From assembly GCA_965276715.1 (NCBI GenBank), contig OZ255622.1, positions 2,356,001-2,420,000 of the forward strand: a stretch of 64,000 nt of DNA, in the 5' to 3' direction. The position numbers and the translations under genes were made by a program. A model generated the notes under the pieces. That model made no database searches. It was not told where the DNA came from and worked only from the letters and a program-made list of their open reading frames with translations. Shown here one piece after another: positions 1 to 9,881 of this stretch. Each line of letters begins with the position of its first letter. Position 1 is the first letter of the stretch. The DNA comes from CAXTPV01 sp965276715 (lineage in GTDB: Bacteria > Pseudomonadota > Alphaproteobacteria > Acetobacterales > Acetobacteraceae).

Positions 1-931
1 CGGTCGCCGAGTTCAGCAACAGCCGCGGCGTCTCGACCGCATAGCCCGCCACCACCACGTTGCGCGCCCGCTGGAATCGCCACTTCCCCTCGCGGTGGTA
101 GTGCACGCCGGTCGCGAGTCCGTCCGCGTCGACCTCGATCCGCCCCACCATCGCCAGATCGCGGATCTCCGCCCCGGCCGCGACCGCGCGTGGAATCCAC
201 GTCACCAGGGCGCTCTGCTTGGCGTTCGTCGAGCAACCGGTCACGCAGAATCCGCGATAGACGCACGGGTGCGCCAGTCCTCGCGGCGCCGACAGCGTCG
301 CCAACGGCGTCTCGGTCCAGCCGATCCCCATCTTCTCGCAGCCCTCGGCAAGAGCCAGCGCCGCCGCGTTCATCTCGTGCGCCCGATACGGGTAGCGCGG
401 CCGTTTCGGTCCCCAAGGATAGGTGACCGGTCCCGCGATCTTCAGCGCGTCCTCGACCTGGCCGTAATAATCCCACATCTCTCGCCAGTCGAGCGGCCAG
501 TCGAACCCGTAACCCATCTTGGTCCGCGACTTGAACCATTCGGGCCGGAACCGCAGCGACACCATCGCGAAATGCACCGTGCTGCCGCCGACCGCGCGGC
601 CGGAGTTGTTGCTGCCGAGCTGGACCGGGTTCGCCCCCACCGAGATCCGGTCGTCGGTCCAGTAGAGCTTGGTCTGCTCGCTCTCGTCGGAGGCGAAATC
701 CTCCAACGGCCGGAACCACGGCCCCGCATCGAGCCCGACCACCGAGAAGCCGAGTTCGGCCAGCCGGCAGGCCAGCGTCCCGCCGCCGGCGCCGGTGCCG
801 ACGATGACGAAATCGACTGCCTCGTCCTCGCCATACGTCTTCATCGGCACCCAGGCGCCCGGCCTGAACACGTCCGGCGCCCGCCCGCCGACGCCACGCG
901 GGGTCTCCAGCGGATCAGCCGACACGGGCAT
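1..931 (-). CDS. GMC-family oxidoreductase, large flavoprotein subunit (3' end outside the window)
   Basis: FAD-dependent dehydrogenase subunit expected to oxidise a sugar, polyol or sugar acid and pass electrons to the respiratory chain. Residues about 40-60 carry the dinucleotide-binding fingerprint (VDFVIVGTGAGGGTLACRLA); further on come NNSGRAVGGSTVHF and the CVYRGFCVTGCSTNAKQSAL segment typical of gluconate/sorbose/fructose dehydrogenase-like GMC proteins. The ATG at 931 lies inside the end of the subunit 3-like gene (17-base overlap), so the two are probably translated together. Only about 310 residues are visible; the substrate-binding C-terminus is missing because the window ends. Family assignment is firm, the substrate is not known. 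Confidence 0.88.
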   Translation of the reverse strand, partial: MPVSADPLETPRGVGGRAPDVFRPGAWVPMKTYGEDEAVDFVIVGTGAGGGTLACRLAELGFSVVGLDAGPWFRPLEDFASDESEQTKLYWTDDRISVGANPVQLGSNNSGRAVGGSTVHFAMVSLRFRPEWFKSRTKMGYGFDWPLDWREMWDYYGQVEDALKIAGPVTYPWGPKRPRYPYRAHEMNAAALALAEGCEKMGIGWTETPLATLSAPRGLAHPCVYRGFCVTGCSTNAKQSALVTWIPRAVAAGAEIRDLAMVGRIEVDADGLATGVHYHREGKWRFQRARNVVVAGYAVETPRLLLNSAT

Positions 932-1547
932 TCTTCCGTCGGGCCGCCGCATCGTCGCCTTCCGCCGCCTCCCACGGGTCGCGCTCGTCATAGCCCATCC
1001 GCACGTAGCCGCGCGGGCTCGCGGGGCCGCCCCAGCCGATCTCGCTCCACGCCGTCGGATGCGCATAGTAGGCGTGCACCACGTCGTTGATCAGCCGCTG
1101 CTTCCAGAACGTCTTCGACGGCATCCCTTCCCACGCCGGGCCGGTCGCGTCGCCCTGCTCGACCTGGTGCAGCAACGCGTCCTGCTGCGTTCCGTCGAGG
1201 GTGTCGAACGCTTTGCCGTGCGCCGCCTGCGCCTCGGCCTCGATCGCGTCGAGCCCGCGCCGCCAGGCCTCACGCTCCGGCGGCATGTCCGCACCCCGGA
1301 AGCCGTCCTGGCGACCCTTCACCAGCTTGTCGTCGACCAGCGCGGCGACCGGGATCGGCGGCCGGTCGCCCGGTTGCGGCACGATCCGGTCTGCGATCGC
1401 CGCCAGCGTCGCGAACTGCCGCGCGTCCAGGAACCGCGGCCCCCGCGGCAGCGCCAGACGCTCGTCGATCACCGCACGGGTCTTGCTGTTCCAGGACGGC
1501 GTGTGCCGCTTGCTCAGCACGTCGTAGCCGGGGAACCGTTCAGCCAT
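915..1547 (-). CDS. gluconate 2-dehydrogenase subunit 3 family protein
   Basis: Small accessory subunit, 210 residues, of the family that accompanies GMC-type membrane-bound dehydrogenases. The FLDARQFATLAAIADRIVPQP stretch (residues about 39-59) and the C-terminal GWGGPASPRGYVRMGYDERDPWE are the usual signatures. No Tat or Sec signal is evident at the N-terminus (MAERFPGYDVLSKRHTPSWN), although such signals are often found in related subunits. It overlaps the membrane-protein gene upstream by 8 bases and the GMC gene downstream by 17 bases, so all three probably form one complex. Role inferred from family and context. Confidence 0.85.
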   Translation of the reverse strand: MAERFPGYDVLSKRHTPSWNSKTRAVIDERLALPRGPRFLDARQFATLAAIADRIVPQPGDRPPIPVAALVDDKLVKGRQDGFRGADMPPEREAWRRGLDAIEAEAQAAHGKAFDTLDGTQQDALLHQVEQGDATGPAWEGMPSKTFWKQRLINDVVHAYYAHPTAWSEIGWGGPASPRGYVRMGYDERDPWEAAEGDDAAARRKNARVG

Positions 1548-2451
1548 CCGGGTGATCCTCCAGCAATCCGAGGGCGGCGAGCCCGGCCAGCGCCAATCCG
1601 GTGAAGCTCGGCGGCGCGGGCAGCGGCGGCCCGTCGATGAGGTTCTGGGTCCAGTTCCGCCATCCGCCCATCGCCCGGTGCACGCCCCAGGCGTGGAAAC
1701 CCACGCCCGCGAACCCGAGCAGCGTCAGCGCCCGCATCCACCAGCGCGTCACCCAGCGGTCCCGCCCCGGCTCGCCGAACGCCACGTTGAGCAGCAGCGC
1801 CGCACCCGCCGGCGGCAGCGTCACCGGCGCGAACATCGCCGGGTTCTGATACGCGCCGCGGAAATGCAGCAGGCCGGCCTCGCCCGACGTGCCGAGCAGT
1901 CCGATCGCGGTCAACGCCGCCAGTGCCCGCCCGGCCGGTAAGCCGAACACTTTCGGCGCCGTCCCCCGGTGCTCGCGCAGCCGCTCCGAATACACGCCCA
2001 GCAAACCGGACAGCATGATCGCCGCCGGCGCGCCGAGCGGCGCCCCGTAGAACAGGTTCTGCCACGCGAACCCTGCCGGCCGCTTGCCGACATTGTAGGC
2101 GTGGAAAGTGGTTCCGACGATCCCGGTCAACGCCGTCATCGCGTAGACCGAGTCCCTCACACGGTGCGCGTCCGCCCTGCTGTCCGCGGTGCCGTGCGCG
2201 CTTACCGCCAGCGCCAGCGCCGAGACCACCAGCGGCGTGAACATCGCCTTGTTCTCGAAGCTGCCTCGATAATGTTCGACCGCGCTGTCCGCGAGCACGG
2301 ACGCCGCCAGCATCCCCGACGCCCGGTTGAGGCGCCGCGCGGCGCGCGCCGTTGCCCTGGCACCCGGCGCGGTCGCACGCAACCGGCTCCTCAGATCGTC
2401 GAGCCGCGCGGTCAGCGCGGCGACGTCGCCGGAAGGAACTGTCGATGTCAT
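1540..2451 (-). CDS. multi-pass membrane protein made of two homologous halves
   Basis: I do not recognise a named family. The 303-residue protein has about six or seven hydrophobic segments and a clear internal duplication with a 136-residue period: H60-YRGSFENKAMFTP matches H196-FRGAYQNPAMFAP, FHAY at 116-119 matches FHAW at 252-255, and NLFYGAPLGAP (132-142) matches NLIDGPPLPAP (270-280). One histidine pair per half is therefore conserved (H60/H196, H117/H253). The ATG at 2451 was chosen because it starts 5 bases after the stop of the preceding gene; a longer start at 2478 would run into that gene. It lies directly upstream of the subunit 3 and GMC genes, which suggests a membrane anchor or electron-transfer partner. 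That function is inference. Confidence 0.75.
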   Translation of the reverse strand: MTSTVPSGDVAALTARLDDLRSRLRATAPGARATARAARRLNRASGMLAASVLADSAVEHYRGSFENKAMFTPLVVSALALAVSAHGTADSRADAHRVRDSVYAMTALTGIVGTTFHAYNVGKRPAGFAWQNLFYGAPLGAPAAIMLSGLLGVYSERLREHRGTAPKVFGLPAGRALAALTAIGLLGTSGEAGLLHFRGAYQNPAMFAPVTLPPAGAALLLNVAFGEPGRDRWVTRWWMRALTLLGFAGVGFHAWGVHRAMGGWRNWTQNLIDGPPLPAPPSFTGLALAGLAALGLLEDHPDG

Positions 2452-2455
2452 CGGC

Positions 2456-3553
2456 CTAATCCTGGTAAGCGGCGGCATCCTGCCGCTTGAATTCCAATCC
2501 GAGCCCGGATCGCGATGGATCGGGCTCGATCATGCCCTCGATCGGCACCGGCGCCCCGTCGAACAGCATCCGCTCGATCCGGACATGATCGTGGAACCAT
2601 TCGAGGTGCCGGAAGCGTGGCGCGACGCAACCGAGGTGACGGTGCAGCGCCGGCGCGCAATGCGCCGACAGGTCGACCTGGAACGCCCCGCACAGCGCCG
2701 CCGCCTGCATGAACCCGGTCACCCCGCCGCATCGCGTCGCGTCCGCCTGCTGCACGTCCACGGCCCCGGCCGACAGCATCCGCAGGAAGTAGTCCGGCTC
2801 GTAGCCATACTCGCCGGCCGCGACCTCCATCGGCGAAGGCACGTGATCGCGCACCCGACGCAAGCCGGCGAGATCGTCCGACGACACCGGCTCCTCGAAC
2901 CAGCGCACGTCGTGCTCGGTCGCGAACACCCGGCCAAGATGCATCGCCTGCTTGACCGCGTAGGCGCCGTTCGCGTCGACGAACAGGGTGGCCGAGCCGA
3001 CCGACGCCTTCGCGGCTGCCACACGCGCCGGATCGCGCTCGGGATCGGTCCCGATCTTCATCTTGACTCACCTGCATCCATCCCGTTCCACCCAGCCAGC
3101 CAGTTGTTCGGCCAGCCTGCGGTCGTCGTAGCTGGTGAACCCGCCACTGCCGTAGATCGGCACCCGTTCCCGGAACCGGCCGATCAAGGACGCGAGCGGC
3201 AGCCCCAGCAGCTTCGCCTTCAGGTCCCACAACGCAACGTCGACGGCGGAGATCGCGGTGGCCGCGATCCCGACGCGGCCGAGATTGCGCACGGCCGCCT
3301 GCATCGCCTTCCAGGCGCCCGGCGGGTCCAACGCATCCCGCCCCTGCACCAGTCCGGCGAGCATGCCACTCACGACGCCGGCGGTGGGCGGGTCGGCATA
3401 GGTATACCCGATGCCTTCCCGGCCACCCCCGTGAGCATGCGCGACGACGATCGTCGTCTTCGTCCATGACGAGGTGCCGTCCGATTCGGGCGCGTCGGTC
3501 GGGATGGTGTAGGCACGCGCTTCCACCCGGTCGACGCGCGCCTCGATCGTCAT
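2456..3553 (-). pseudogene. mandelate racemase/enolase-superfamily sugar-acid dehydratase interrupted by an in-frame TGA
   Basis: Two open segments in the same frame (3068-3553 and 2456-3061) together make one enolase-superfamily protein of about 365 residues. The N-terminal capping domain ends ...GWVERDGCR, a TGA at 3068-3070 follows, and the frame continues VKMKIGTDPERD. The KMK pair is the catalytic K-x-K, and the downstream part has the metal ligands and bases expected of the barrel (FVDANGAY, WFEEPVSSDD, GEYGYE, SAHCAP). A tryptophan codon TGG at the stop position is the simplest ancestor. The first segment lacks the whole active site and the second lacks the capping domain, so neither should work alone. 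It sits 3 bases after the thiamine-diphosphate enzyme gene. Confidence 0.82.
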
Positions 3554-3556
3554 CGC

Positions 3557-5341
3557 TCAGTCCCGGCCGGGCAACACGCTGGCGAGCACCTGCTTGGCGC
3601 TGTTCTTCAGCACGCTGCCGAGCTCCGGCTCGCTTGCCATCATCGTGGTGAAGTTCTTCGCATCCTTCATCGTGATGTGCGGCGGCAGCGGCGGCACGTT
3701 CGGGTCGGCGTAGATGTTCATGATCACCGGCCGGTCGGCGCGCAACGCCTCGTCCCAGGCCGGCCCGATCGCCTCCGGATCGCGCACCACGATCCCCTTC
3801 AGTCCAAGCAGCTCGGCATAACTGTGATAGGCGAAGTCCGGGATCGCCTGCGTCGATTCCGTCTTGCCGACGCCGAGCTGCACCCGCTCCTCCCAGGTCA
3901 CCTGGTTCAGATCCTGATTGTTGAGCACCATCACGATCAGCCGCGGGTCGGACCATTCCTTCCAGTATTTGGAGATCGTGATCATCACGTTGAGCCCGTT
4001 CATCTGCATCGCGCCGTCGCCGATGAACGCGATCACCACCCTCTCCGGGAACGCCATCTTCGCCGCCATCGCGTACGGCGTCGCGGCACCCAGCGACGCC
4101 AGGCTCCCCGATAGCGATCCCATCATCCCGCGCCGCATCTTGATGTCGCGCGCATACCAATTGGCGACCGACCCGCTGTCGCCGCTCATGATGCAATTCT
4201 CGGGCAGGCGCTTGGACAGTTCCCAGAAGATGCGCTGCGGGTTGATCGGCGTCGCCGCCGCCATCGCGCGCTCTTCGAGCAATTTCCACCACGAGGCGAC
4301 CCCGGTCTCGATCCCGCGGCGCCAGCCGTCCGGCTTCTTCTGCTCGAGCAGCGGCAGCAGCGCGCGCAGCGTGGTGGCGCTGTCGCCCACCATGCTGACC
4401 TCCATCGGGTAGCGCAGGCTGAGCCTGGTGCCGTCGAGATCGATCTGCACGCCGCGCGCGCTGCCCGGCTTGGGCAGGAACTCGCTGTAGGGGAACGACG
4501 ACCCGATCATCAGCAGCGTGTCGCAATCCTGCATCAGATCCCACGATGGCTTGGTCCCCAGCAGGCCGAGCGACCCGGTGACGAACGGCAGTTCGTCGGG
4601 CACCGCCGCCTTGCCCAGCAAGGCCTTGGCAATTCCCGCCTGCAGCTTTTCGGCGACTGCGATCACCTCGTCGGTCGCCGCCAGCGCGCCGGACCCGACC
4701 AGCATGGCGACCTTCTTGCCTTCGTTGAGGACACGCGCCGCCTCATGCAGCACGCCCTCGTCGGGCAGCAGCGCCGGACCGGCGTACCCGACGCCGGTGT
4801 GCGTGGTCCCATGCACCAGCGGCGGATCCTTGTACTCCAGCTCCTGAAGATCGTTGGGGATAATGATGCAAGTCACGCTGCGCCGAGCCGACGCGATGCG
4901 AACCGCGCGGTCCACAAGGTGGCGAACCTGCGACGGCACTGTCGCGGTCGCCACGTATTCGCTCGCCACATCCTTGAACAGGTTCTGCAGGTCGACTTCC
5001 TGCTGGTAATGCGCGCCGATCGCGGTTCGCGCCTGTTGCCCCACGATCGCGACCACCGGCACATGGTCCATCTTCGCGTCGTAGAGCCCGTTCAGCAGGT
5101 GGATCGCACCCGGCCCGGACGTCGCGTAGCAGAGCCCCACCTGGCCCGTGAACTTCGCGTGCGCGGTCGCCATGAACGCCGCCATCTCCTCGTGGCGAAC
5201 CTGCACGTACTCCATCGTGCTCTTTGCCCGCTCCAGCGCGACGTCCAGACCACCGACCCCGTCGCCCGGGTAGCCATACACCCGCTTCAATCCCCATTCG
5301 TTGAGGCGGTGCCAGATGAAATCGCTGACGTTCATGCTCAT
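3557..5341 (-). CDS. thiamine pyrophosphate-requiring enzyme (pyruvate oxidase / acetolactate synthase superfamily)
   Basis: 594-residue three-domain enzyme acting on a 2-keto acid. The N-terminal pyrimidine-binding domain has the catalytic glutamate context VRHEEMAAFMA and the GQVGLCYATSGPGAIHL segment; the central domain carries GSLGLLGTKPSWDLMQDCD; the C-terminal domain has the ThDP/Mg motif FIGDGAMQMNG...VLNNQDLNQ. The ATG at 5341 (MSMNVSDF) begins where family similarity begins; upstream codons are arginine-rich and implausible. It is the first gene of the minus-strand cluster. Candidate activities are pyruvate:quinone oxidoreductase (PoxB-like) or a carboligase. Context with dehydratase and sugar dehydrogenase fits sugar-acid breakdown, but the substrate is not visible. 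Confidence 0.88.
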   Translation of the reverse strand: MSMNVSDFIWHRLNEWGLKRVYGYPGDGVGGLDVALERAKSTMEYVQVRHEEMAAFMATAHAKFTGQVGLCYATSGPGAIHLLNGLYDAKMDHVPVVAIVGQQARTAIGAHYQQEVDLQNLFKDVASEYVATATVPSQVRHLVDRAVRIASARRSVTCIIIPNDLQELEYKDPPLVHGTTHTGVGYAGPALLPDEGVLHEAARVLNEGKKVAMLVGSGALAATDEVIAVAEKLQAGIAKALLGKAAVPDELPFVTGSLGLLGTKPSWDLMQDCDTLLMIGSSFPYSEFLPKPGSARGVQIDLDGTRLSLRYPMEVSMVGDSATTLRALLPLLEQKKPDGWRRGIETGVASWWKLLEERAMAAATPINPQRIFWELSKRLPENCIMSGDSGSVANWYARDIKMRRGMMGSLSGSLASLGAATPYAMAAKMAFPERVVIAFIGDGAMQMNGLNVMITISKYWKEWSDPRLIVMVLNNQDLNQVTWEERVQLGVGKTESTQAIPDFAYHSYAELLGLKGIVVRDPEAIGPAWDEALRADRPVIMNIYADPNVPPLPPHITMKDAKNFTTMMASEPELGSVLKNSAKQVLASVLPGRD

Positions 5342-5459
5342 GCGCGATGCTCCGGCGTGCGGTGTTCCGCTTGTCCTACGCCTCGCCCCTCGTCGCGTTC
5401 GGCGAGCAAGGGATCGTGATTGAGAAACATCGCTCGCTCCTTCACTCTCGATTGAAATC

Positions 5460-6362
5460 ATGGGGAAAGACCAGGTGAGCGAGATCGACGTTGTTCTCGA
5501 GGCGGAAGCGACGATCGGCGAATCCCCCACCTGGTCGCCCGACGAGTCCGCCCTCTACTGGATCGACGTCAAGCAGCCGGCGCTGCACCGTCTCCACCCG
5601 GCAACCGGCCAGCGCGAAACCTGGACGGTCGGCGCCGACATCGGCGCCTTTGCCCTGCTCCCCGACCTGTCCGGCGCCGTCGTGGCGCTCCGCAACGGCC
5701 TATGCCGCCTCGATTTCGCGCGCCGCGCGCCGCATCTGCTCGCGCCGCCGCCGTTCGATCCCGCGCTGTATCGCTTCAACGAGGGCGCCTGCGACCCGTC
5801 GGGCCGGTTCTGGGTCGGCGTGATGTTCGACCCGCTCCAGCCAGGCCGGCATCAGCCCGGCCGAGGCGGCCTGCACAGCTTCACCTTCGCCGGCGGCCTG
5901 CGCCCCGAACCCGATGCGGCCGAACTGCACAACGGCATGGCCTGGAGCCAGGACGGCCGCCAATTCTTCATCTCGCACAGCTACACGCGCGAAATCCATC
6001 GTTTCGAGGTGGATGCGCGAGGCAATATCGGCCACCGCCGCCTGTTTGCCCGCCCCGAGACCGGCGGCATCCCGGACGGCGCCGCGGTGGACGCCGAGGG
6101 CGGCTACTGGTGCGCCCTGCACGGCGCCGGCCGTCTGCGGCGCTTCCATCCCGACGGCACGCCCGACCGCGACGTCCCGCTGCCGGTCAGCCAGCCCACG
6201 ATGTGCGCCTTCGGCGGCGATCGGCTCGACCTCATGTACGTGACCAGCGCCACGGACGGCCTCTCGCCGGCGCAGCGCGCGCGCGAGCCGCACGCCGGTG
6301 CCATCCTGGCCTTCCGTCCCGGGGTCGAGGGCGTCCCGCGTCGCTGCACCGTCGCGCCTTGA
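5460..6362 (+). CDS. SMP-30/gluconolactonase/LRE family lactonase
   Basis: Predicted six-bladed beta-propeller lactonase of 300 residues that opens sugar lactones such as those released by a GMC dehydrogenase. Metal-ligand motifs are in the usual order: IGESPTW (E21), RFNEGACDPSGRFWVG, HNGMAWSQDG, and GIPDGAAVDAEGGYWCA; the YVTSA motif closes the propeller. It diverges from the thiamine-diphosphate enzyme gene across a 118-base gap that must hold both promoters. A GTG at 5475 with a GGGGAAAG element 7 bases upstream is an attractive alternative start; the ATG at 5460 has no clear ribosome binding site. The gene ends 55 bases before sucC. Confidence 0.85.
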   Translation: MGKDQVSEIDVVLEAEATIGESPTWSPDESALYWIDVKQPALHRLHPATGQRETWTVGADIGAFALLPDLSGAVVALRNGLCRLDFARRAPHLLAPPPFDPALYRFNEGACDPSGRFWVGVMFDPLQPGRHQPGRGGLHSFTFAGGLRPEPDAAELHNGMAWSQDGRQFFISHSYTREIHRFEVDARGNIGHRRLFARPETGGIPDGAAVDAEGGYWCALHGAGRLRRFHPDGTPDRDVPLPVSQPTMCAFGGDRLDLMYVTSATDGLSPAQRAREPHAGAILAFRPGVEGVPRRCTVAP

Positions 6363-6417
6363 CTCCCATTCGCGCGCGGTCTGTCTTCCCGCCACCCGAG
6401 GCCCGGAGGCAGTCCAA

Positions 6418-7613
<1,196 letters not shown>

Positions 7614-7614
<1 letters not shown>

Positions 7615-8489
7615 TGGCCATCCTCGTCGACGCCGACACCCGCGTCATCACCCAGGGCTTCACCGGCAGCCAGGGCACCTTCCACTCCGAGCAGGCGCTG
7701 GCCTACGGCACCAAGGTCGTGGGCGGCGTCACCCCCGGGAAGGGCGGACAGATCCACATGGAGTTGCCCGTCTTCGACACCGTGGCCCAGGCCGTCGCCG
7801 AGACCGGCGCCACGGCCAGCGCGATCTACGTTCCGCCGCCCTTCGCGGCCGACTCCATCCTCGAGGCGATCGACGCCGAGGTCCCGCTCATCGTCTGCAT
7901 CACCGAGGGCATCCCGGTCCTCGACATGGTCCGCGTCAAGCGCGCCCTCGAAGGCACCAAGTCCCGCCTGATCGGCCCCAACTGCCCGGGCGTCATCACC
8001 CCCGGCGCCTGCAAGATCGGCATCATGCCCGGCCATATCCACAGGCGGGGCAATGTCGGCATCGTCTCGCGTTCCGGCACCTTGACCTACGAAGCCGTCG
8101 CGCAGACCACCGCCGTCGGCCTCGGCCAATCCACCTGCGTCGGCATCGGCGGCGACCCGGTCAAGGGCACCGACTTCATCGAAATCCTCGAGATGTTCTT
8201 GGCCGATCCCGAAACCGAAAGCATCATCATGATCGGCGAGATCGGCGGCCAGTCCGAGATCGACGCCGCCGAATTCATCGCCCGCGCCCGCTCGCCCAAG
8301 CGCGTCGTCGGCTTCATCGCCGGCGCCACCGCCCCCAAGGGCCGCCGCATGGGCCACGCCGGCGCCGTCATCTCCGGCGGCCGCGACACCGCGGAAGCCA
8401 AGATCGACGCCATGCGTAGCGCGGGAATTCACGTCGCGGCCGAGCCGGCGGCGCTGGGATCGACGATGGTCGCGGCGCTTAGAACCTAG
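7614..8489 (+). CDS. sucD: succinyl-CoA synthetase subunit alpha
   Basis: Alpha subunit, 291 residues, carrying the CoA site and the phosphohistidine. Visible motifs: GFTGSQGTFHSEQALAYGT, VGGVTPGKGG, RLIGPNCPGVI, GIVSRSGTLTYE and GRRMGHAGAVISGG, whose histidine (H248) is the phosphorylated residue. TAATG coupling with sucC (one shared base) indicates a two-gene transcription unit. It is not followed by sucAB or mdh in this window. A two-hairpin element starts at its stop codon and probably ends the message. Confidence 0.95.
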
Positions 8490-8530
8490 GGGCTTTGCCC
8501 CTGGAACCCCACCAGGGGCAGGGCCCCTGG
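8488..8530. repeat. GC-rich double hairpin after sucD (dispersed repeat family, possible terminator)
   Basis: Two hairpins in tandem: AGGGGC-TTT-GCCCCT at 8488-8502, overlapping the sucD stop codon, and CCAGGGGC-AGG-GCCCCTGG at 8512-8530 with a perfect 8-base stem. The same architecture recurs at several other gene ends in this window, so it is a member of a dispersed REP-like family. There is no U tract, so a role as a classic intrinsic terminator is unproven; mRNA 3'-end protection is equally possible. Confidence 0.75.
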
Positions 8531-8581
8531 ACCGCCAACACAAATCTGGACACAGCTCCAACCTGCCTCCATATTGGCGCC

Positions 8582-8830
8582 ATGCTCAGCCTCTCGATCA
8601 AGAACACCCCCGACCACGTCGTGCAGAAGCTGCGGGATCGCGCCGTGCGCCATCACCGCTCACTCCAGGGCGAGCTCATGGCCATCATCACCGCCGCCGT
8701 CGACGAGGACGAGCGTCGCATGACCCCCATGGAAATCCTCGAGGAAGTCCGGAAGCTTGGCCTGACCACGGACTCAAGTTCCGTCGACATCATCCGCGCT
8801 GACCGAGACAGCGATCACGGCAGAAATTAA
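8582..8830 (+). CDS. FitA/Phd-like ribbon-helix-helix antitoxin
   Basis: 82-residue protein starting MLSLSIKNTPDHVVQKLRDRA; the N-terminal beta strand (LSIKNTP) followed by two helices is the ribbon-helix-helix DNA-binding fold of FitA-type antitoxins. The acidic C-terminal half would bind and neutralise the PIN-domain toxin encoded next to it, and the pair would repress its own promoter. The gene overlaps the presumed toxin start by about 30 bases. Short length and pairing with a PIN gene support the call; the exact antitoxin family name is by resemblance only. Confidence 0.8.
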   Translation: MLSLSIKNTPDHVVQKLRDRAVRHHRSLQGELMAIITAAVDEDERRMTPMEILEEVRKLGLTTDSSSVDIIRADRDSDHGRN

Positions 8831-9209
8831 GGTCGTCGACGCCTCGGCCCTGGCCGCGATCCTCTATGGCGAAGCGGAGGCGCAACAGGTGGCCGAGCGT
8901 CTGACGAATGCACGTCTGACAGCTCCCGACCTGATCGCCCTCGAGCTTGCCAACATCTGTGTGACGAAGTCGCGCCGCCAACCAGACCTCGCAGCCAAGC
9001 TTGCGACATCATTTCGCCTACGCCGGCACTGGGCCATCGACGAACGGCCGGTCGACCACGATGCTGTCCTCGACCTCGCGATGGCCATCGGCCTGACCGC
9101 CTACGACGCCAGCTATCTCTGGCTCGCCCGTCACCTCGGCGCCGAACTCGTCACCCTCGACCGCCAACTCGCCAAGGCGGCCTCACAGCCCGCCGTCGAC
9201 CCTGAATGA
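8799..9209 (+). CDS. PIN-domain ribonuclease toxin (VapC/FitB type)
   Basis: Predicted RNase toxin. PIN-domain acidic residues are in the expected order: KVVDASALAAIL (first Asp), DLIALELANI (Glu), AYDASYLWLA (Asp) and ELVTLDRQL (last Asp). About 136 residues if it starts at the CTG at 8799, which lies within the antitoxin gene; there is no in-frame ATG or GTG ahead of the first catalytic Asp, so the start is uncertain (ATT at 8826 is another possibility). It should be co-translated with the antitoxin. All four catalytic positions look intact, so the toxin may be functional. Confidence 0.8.
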   Translation: MTETAITAEIKVVDASALAAILYGEAEAQQVAERLTNARLTAPDLIALELANICVTKSRRQPDLAAKLATSFRLRRHWAIDERPVDHDAVLDLAMAIGLTAYDASYLWLARHLGAELVTLDRQLAKAASQPAVDPE

Positions 9210-9323
9210 GCAACAGTCGAATGTGCCATATCTTGCGTGTCTGGGTCCGGCCGACTCTGATCGCCCGACTCTCACCGCATTGAATAGGAGCGCAAATCAA
9301 GGCACGCTTGCTCGGACAGCGTT

Positions 9324-9881
9324 ATGAGAGTGCCGACGGCCGCTTCTCCTGCCGCAAACCTGTGCGCCTCCAACCCCCCGGCGCCCTTCATCTGGCAGGC
9401 CGCGCTGGCAGGCAACCTGAAGGCGCCGATGCCTCGACCCGGTTTCCAGAAGACGGACTGGGCCTATCATCAGCAGGTCGTGGATCACCTGGTGAACGCG
9501 CTACAGGGCGCGGGCGTCACGATCATCACCGAAGTCGACTTGCTATCCGTCACCGGTCGAACGGCCAGGGCCGACTTCATGGGCGTCCTCCCGGGATATG
9601 GCGGCGTCGTCTGCACGGAGGTGAAAACCAGCCTCGCCTGCGACGACTACGAGAAGTTCAACGGTGATGCATTCGGACGAATGCAGGCCGCGGTTCTCTC
9701 CCTCGTCCCGATCGGCGGTCACGTTCAGTAGACGAACGCCAAGGTCGTCAGGATCGGACTGATGCCAGCGGTATGGTTTCCGCCCATGCGCTTGGATATC
9801 GTCAACGCAATTCCGGGTAAGGACATCCGGTTCAACACCTACCCGCCAGGCACCCCAATCCCACCCGGCGCCTCGCTGTGA
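9324..9881 (+). pseudogene. PD-(D/E)XK-like nuclease toxin domain interrupted by an in-frame TAG
   Basis: The frame opens after a stop at 9285 and encodes a short N-terminus followed by WAYHQQVVDHLVNALQGAGV, ARADFMGVLPGYGGVVCTEVKT and SLVPIGGHVQ. The D...ExK arrangement (ADF...TEVKT) is that of restriction-endonuclease-fold toxin domains of bacterial polymorphic toxins. A TAG at 9729-9731 ends the first segment, but the same frame continues for 49 sensible codons (TNAKVVRIGLMPAVWFPPMRL...PPGTPIPPGASL) to a TGA at 9879 that overlaps the GTG of the next gene as GTGA. This overlap argues that the long frame was the original gene. No secretion or repeat domain precedes it, so it is a detached toxin tip. 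Assignment is by pattern only. Confidence 0.6.

Noticed and set aside
3062..3070. Selenocysteine at the dehydratase TGA
   Set aside because: No hairpin of the SECIS type was recognised directly downstream, the position precedes the catalytic Lys pair and is not a known Sec or Cys site in the enolase superfamily; a Trp codon mutation is simpler.
2448..4544. A 698-codon minus-strand frame overlapping the ThDP enzyme and dehydratase
   Set aside because: It is an alternative reading of the same strand across two recognised genes and shows no motif.
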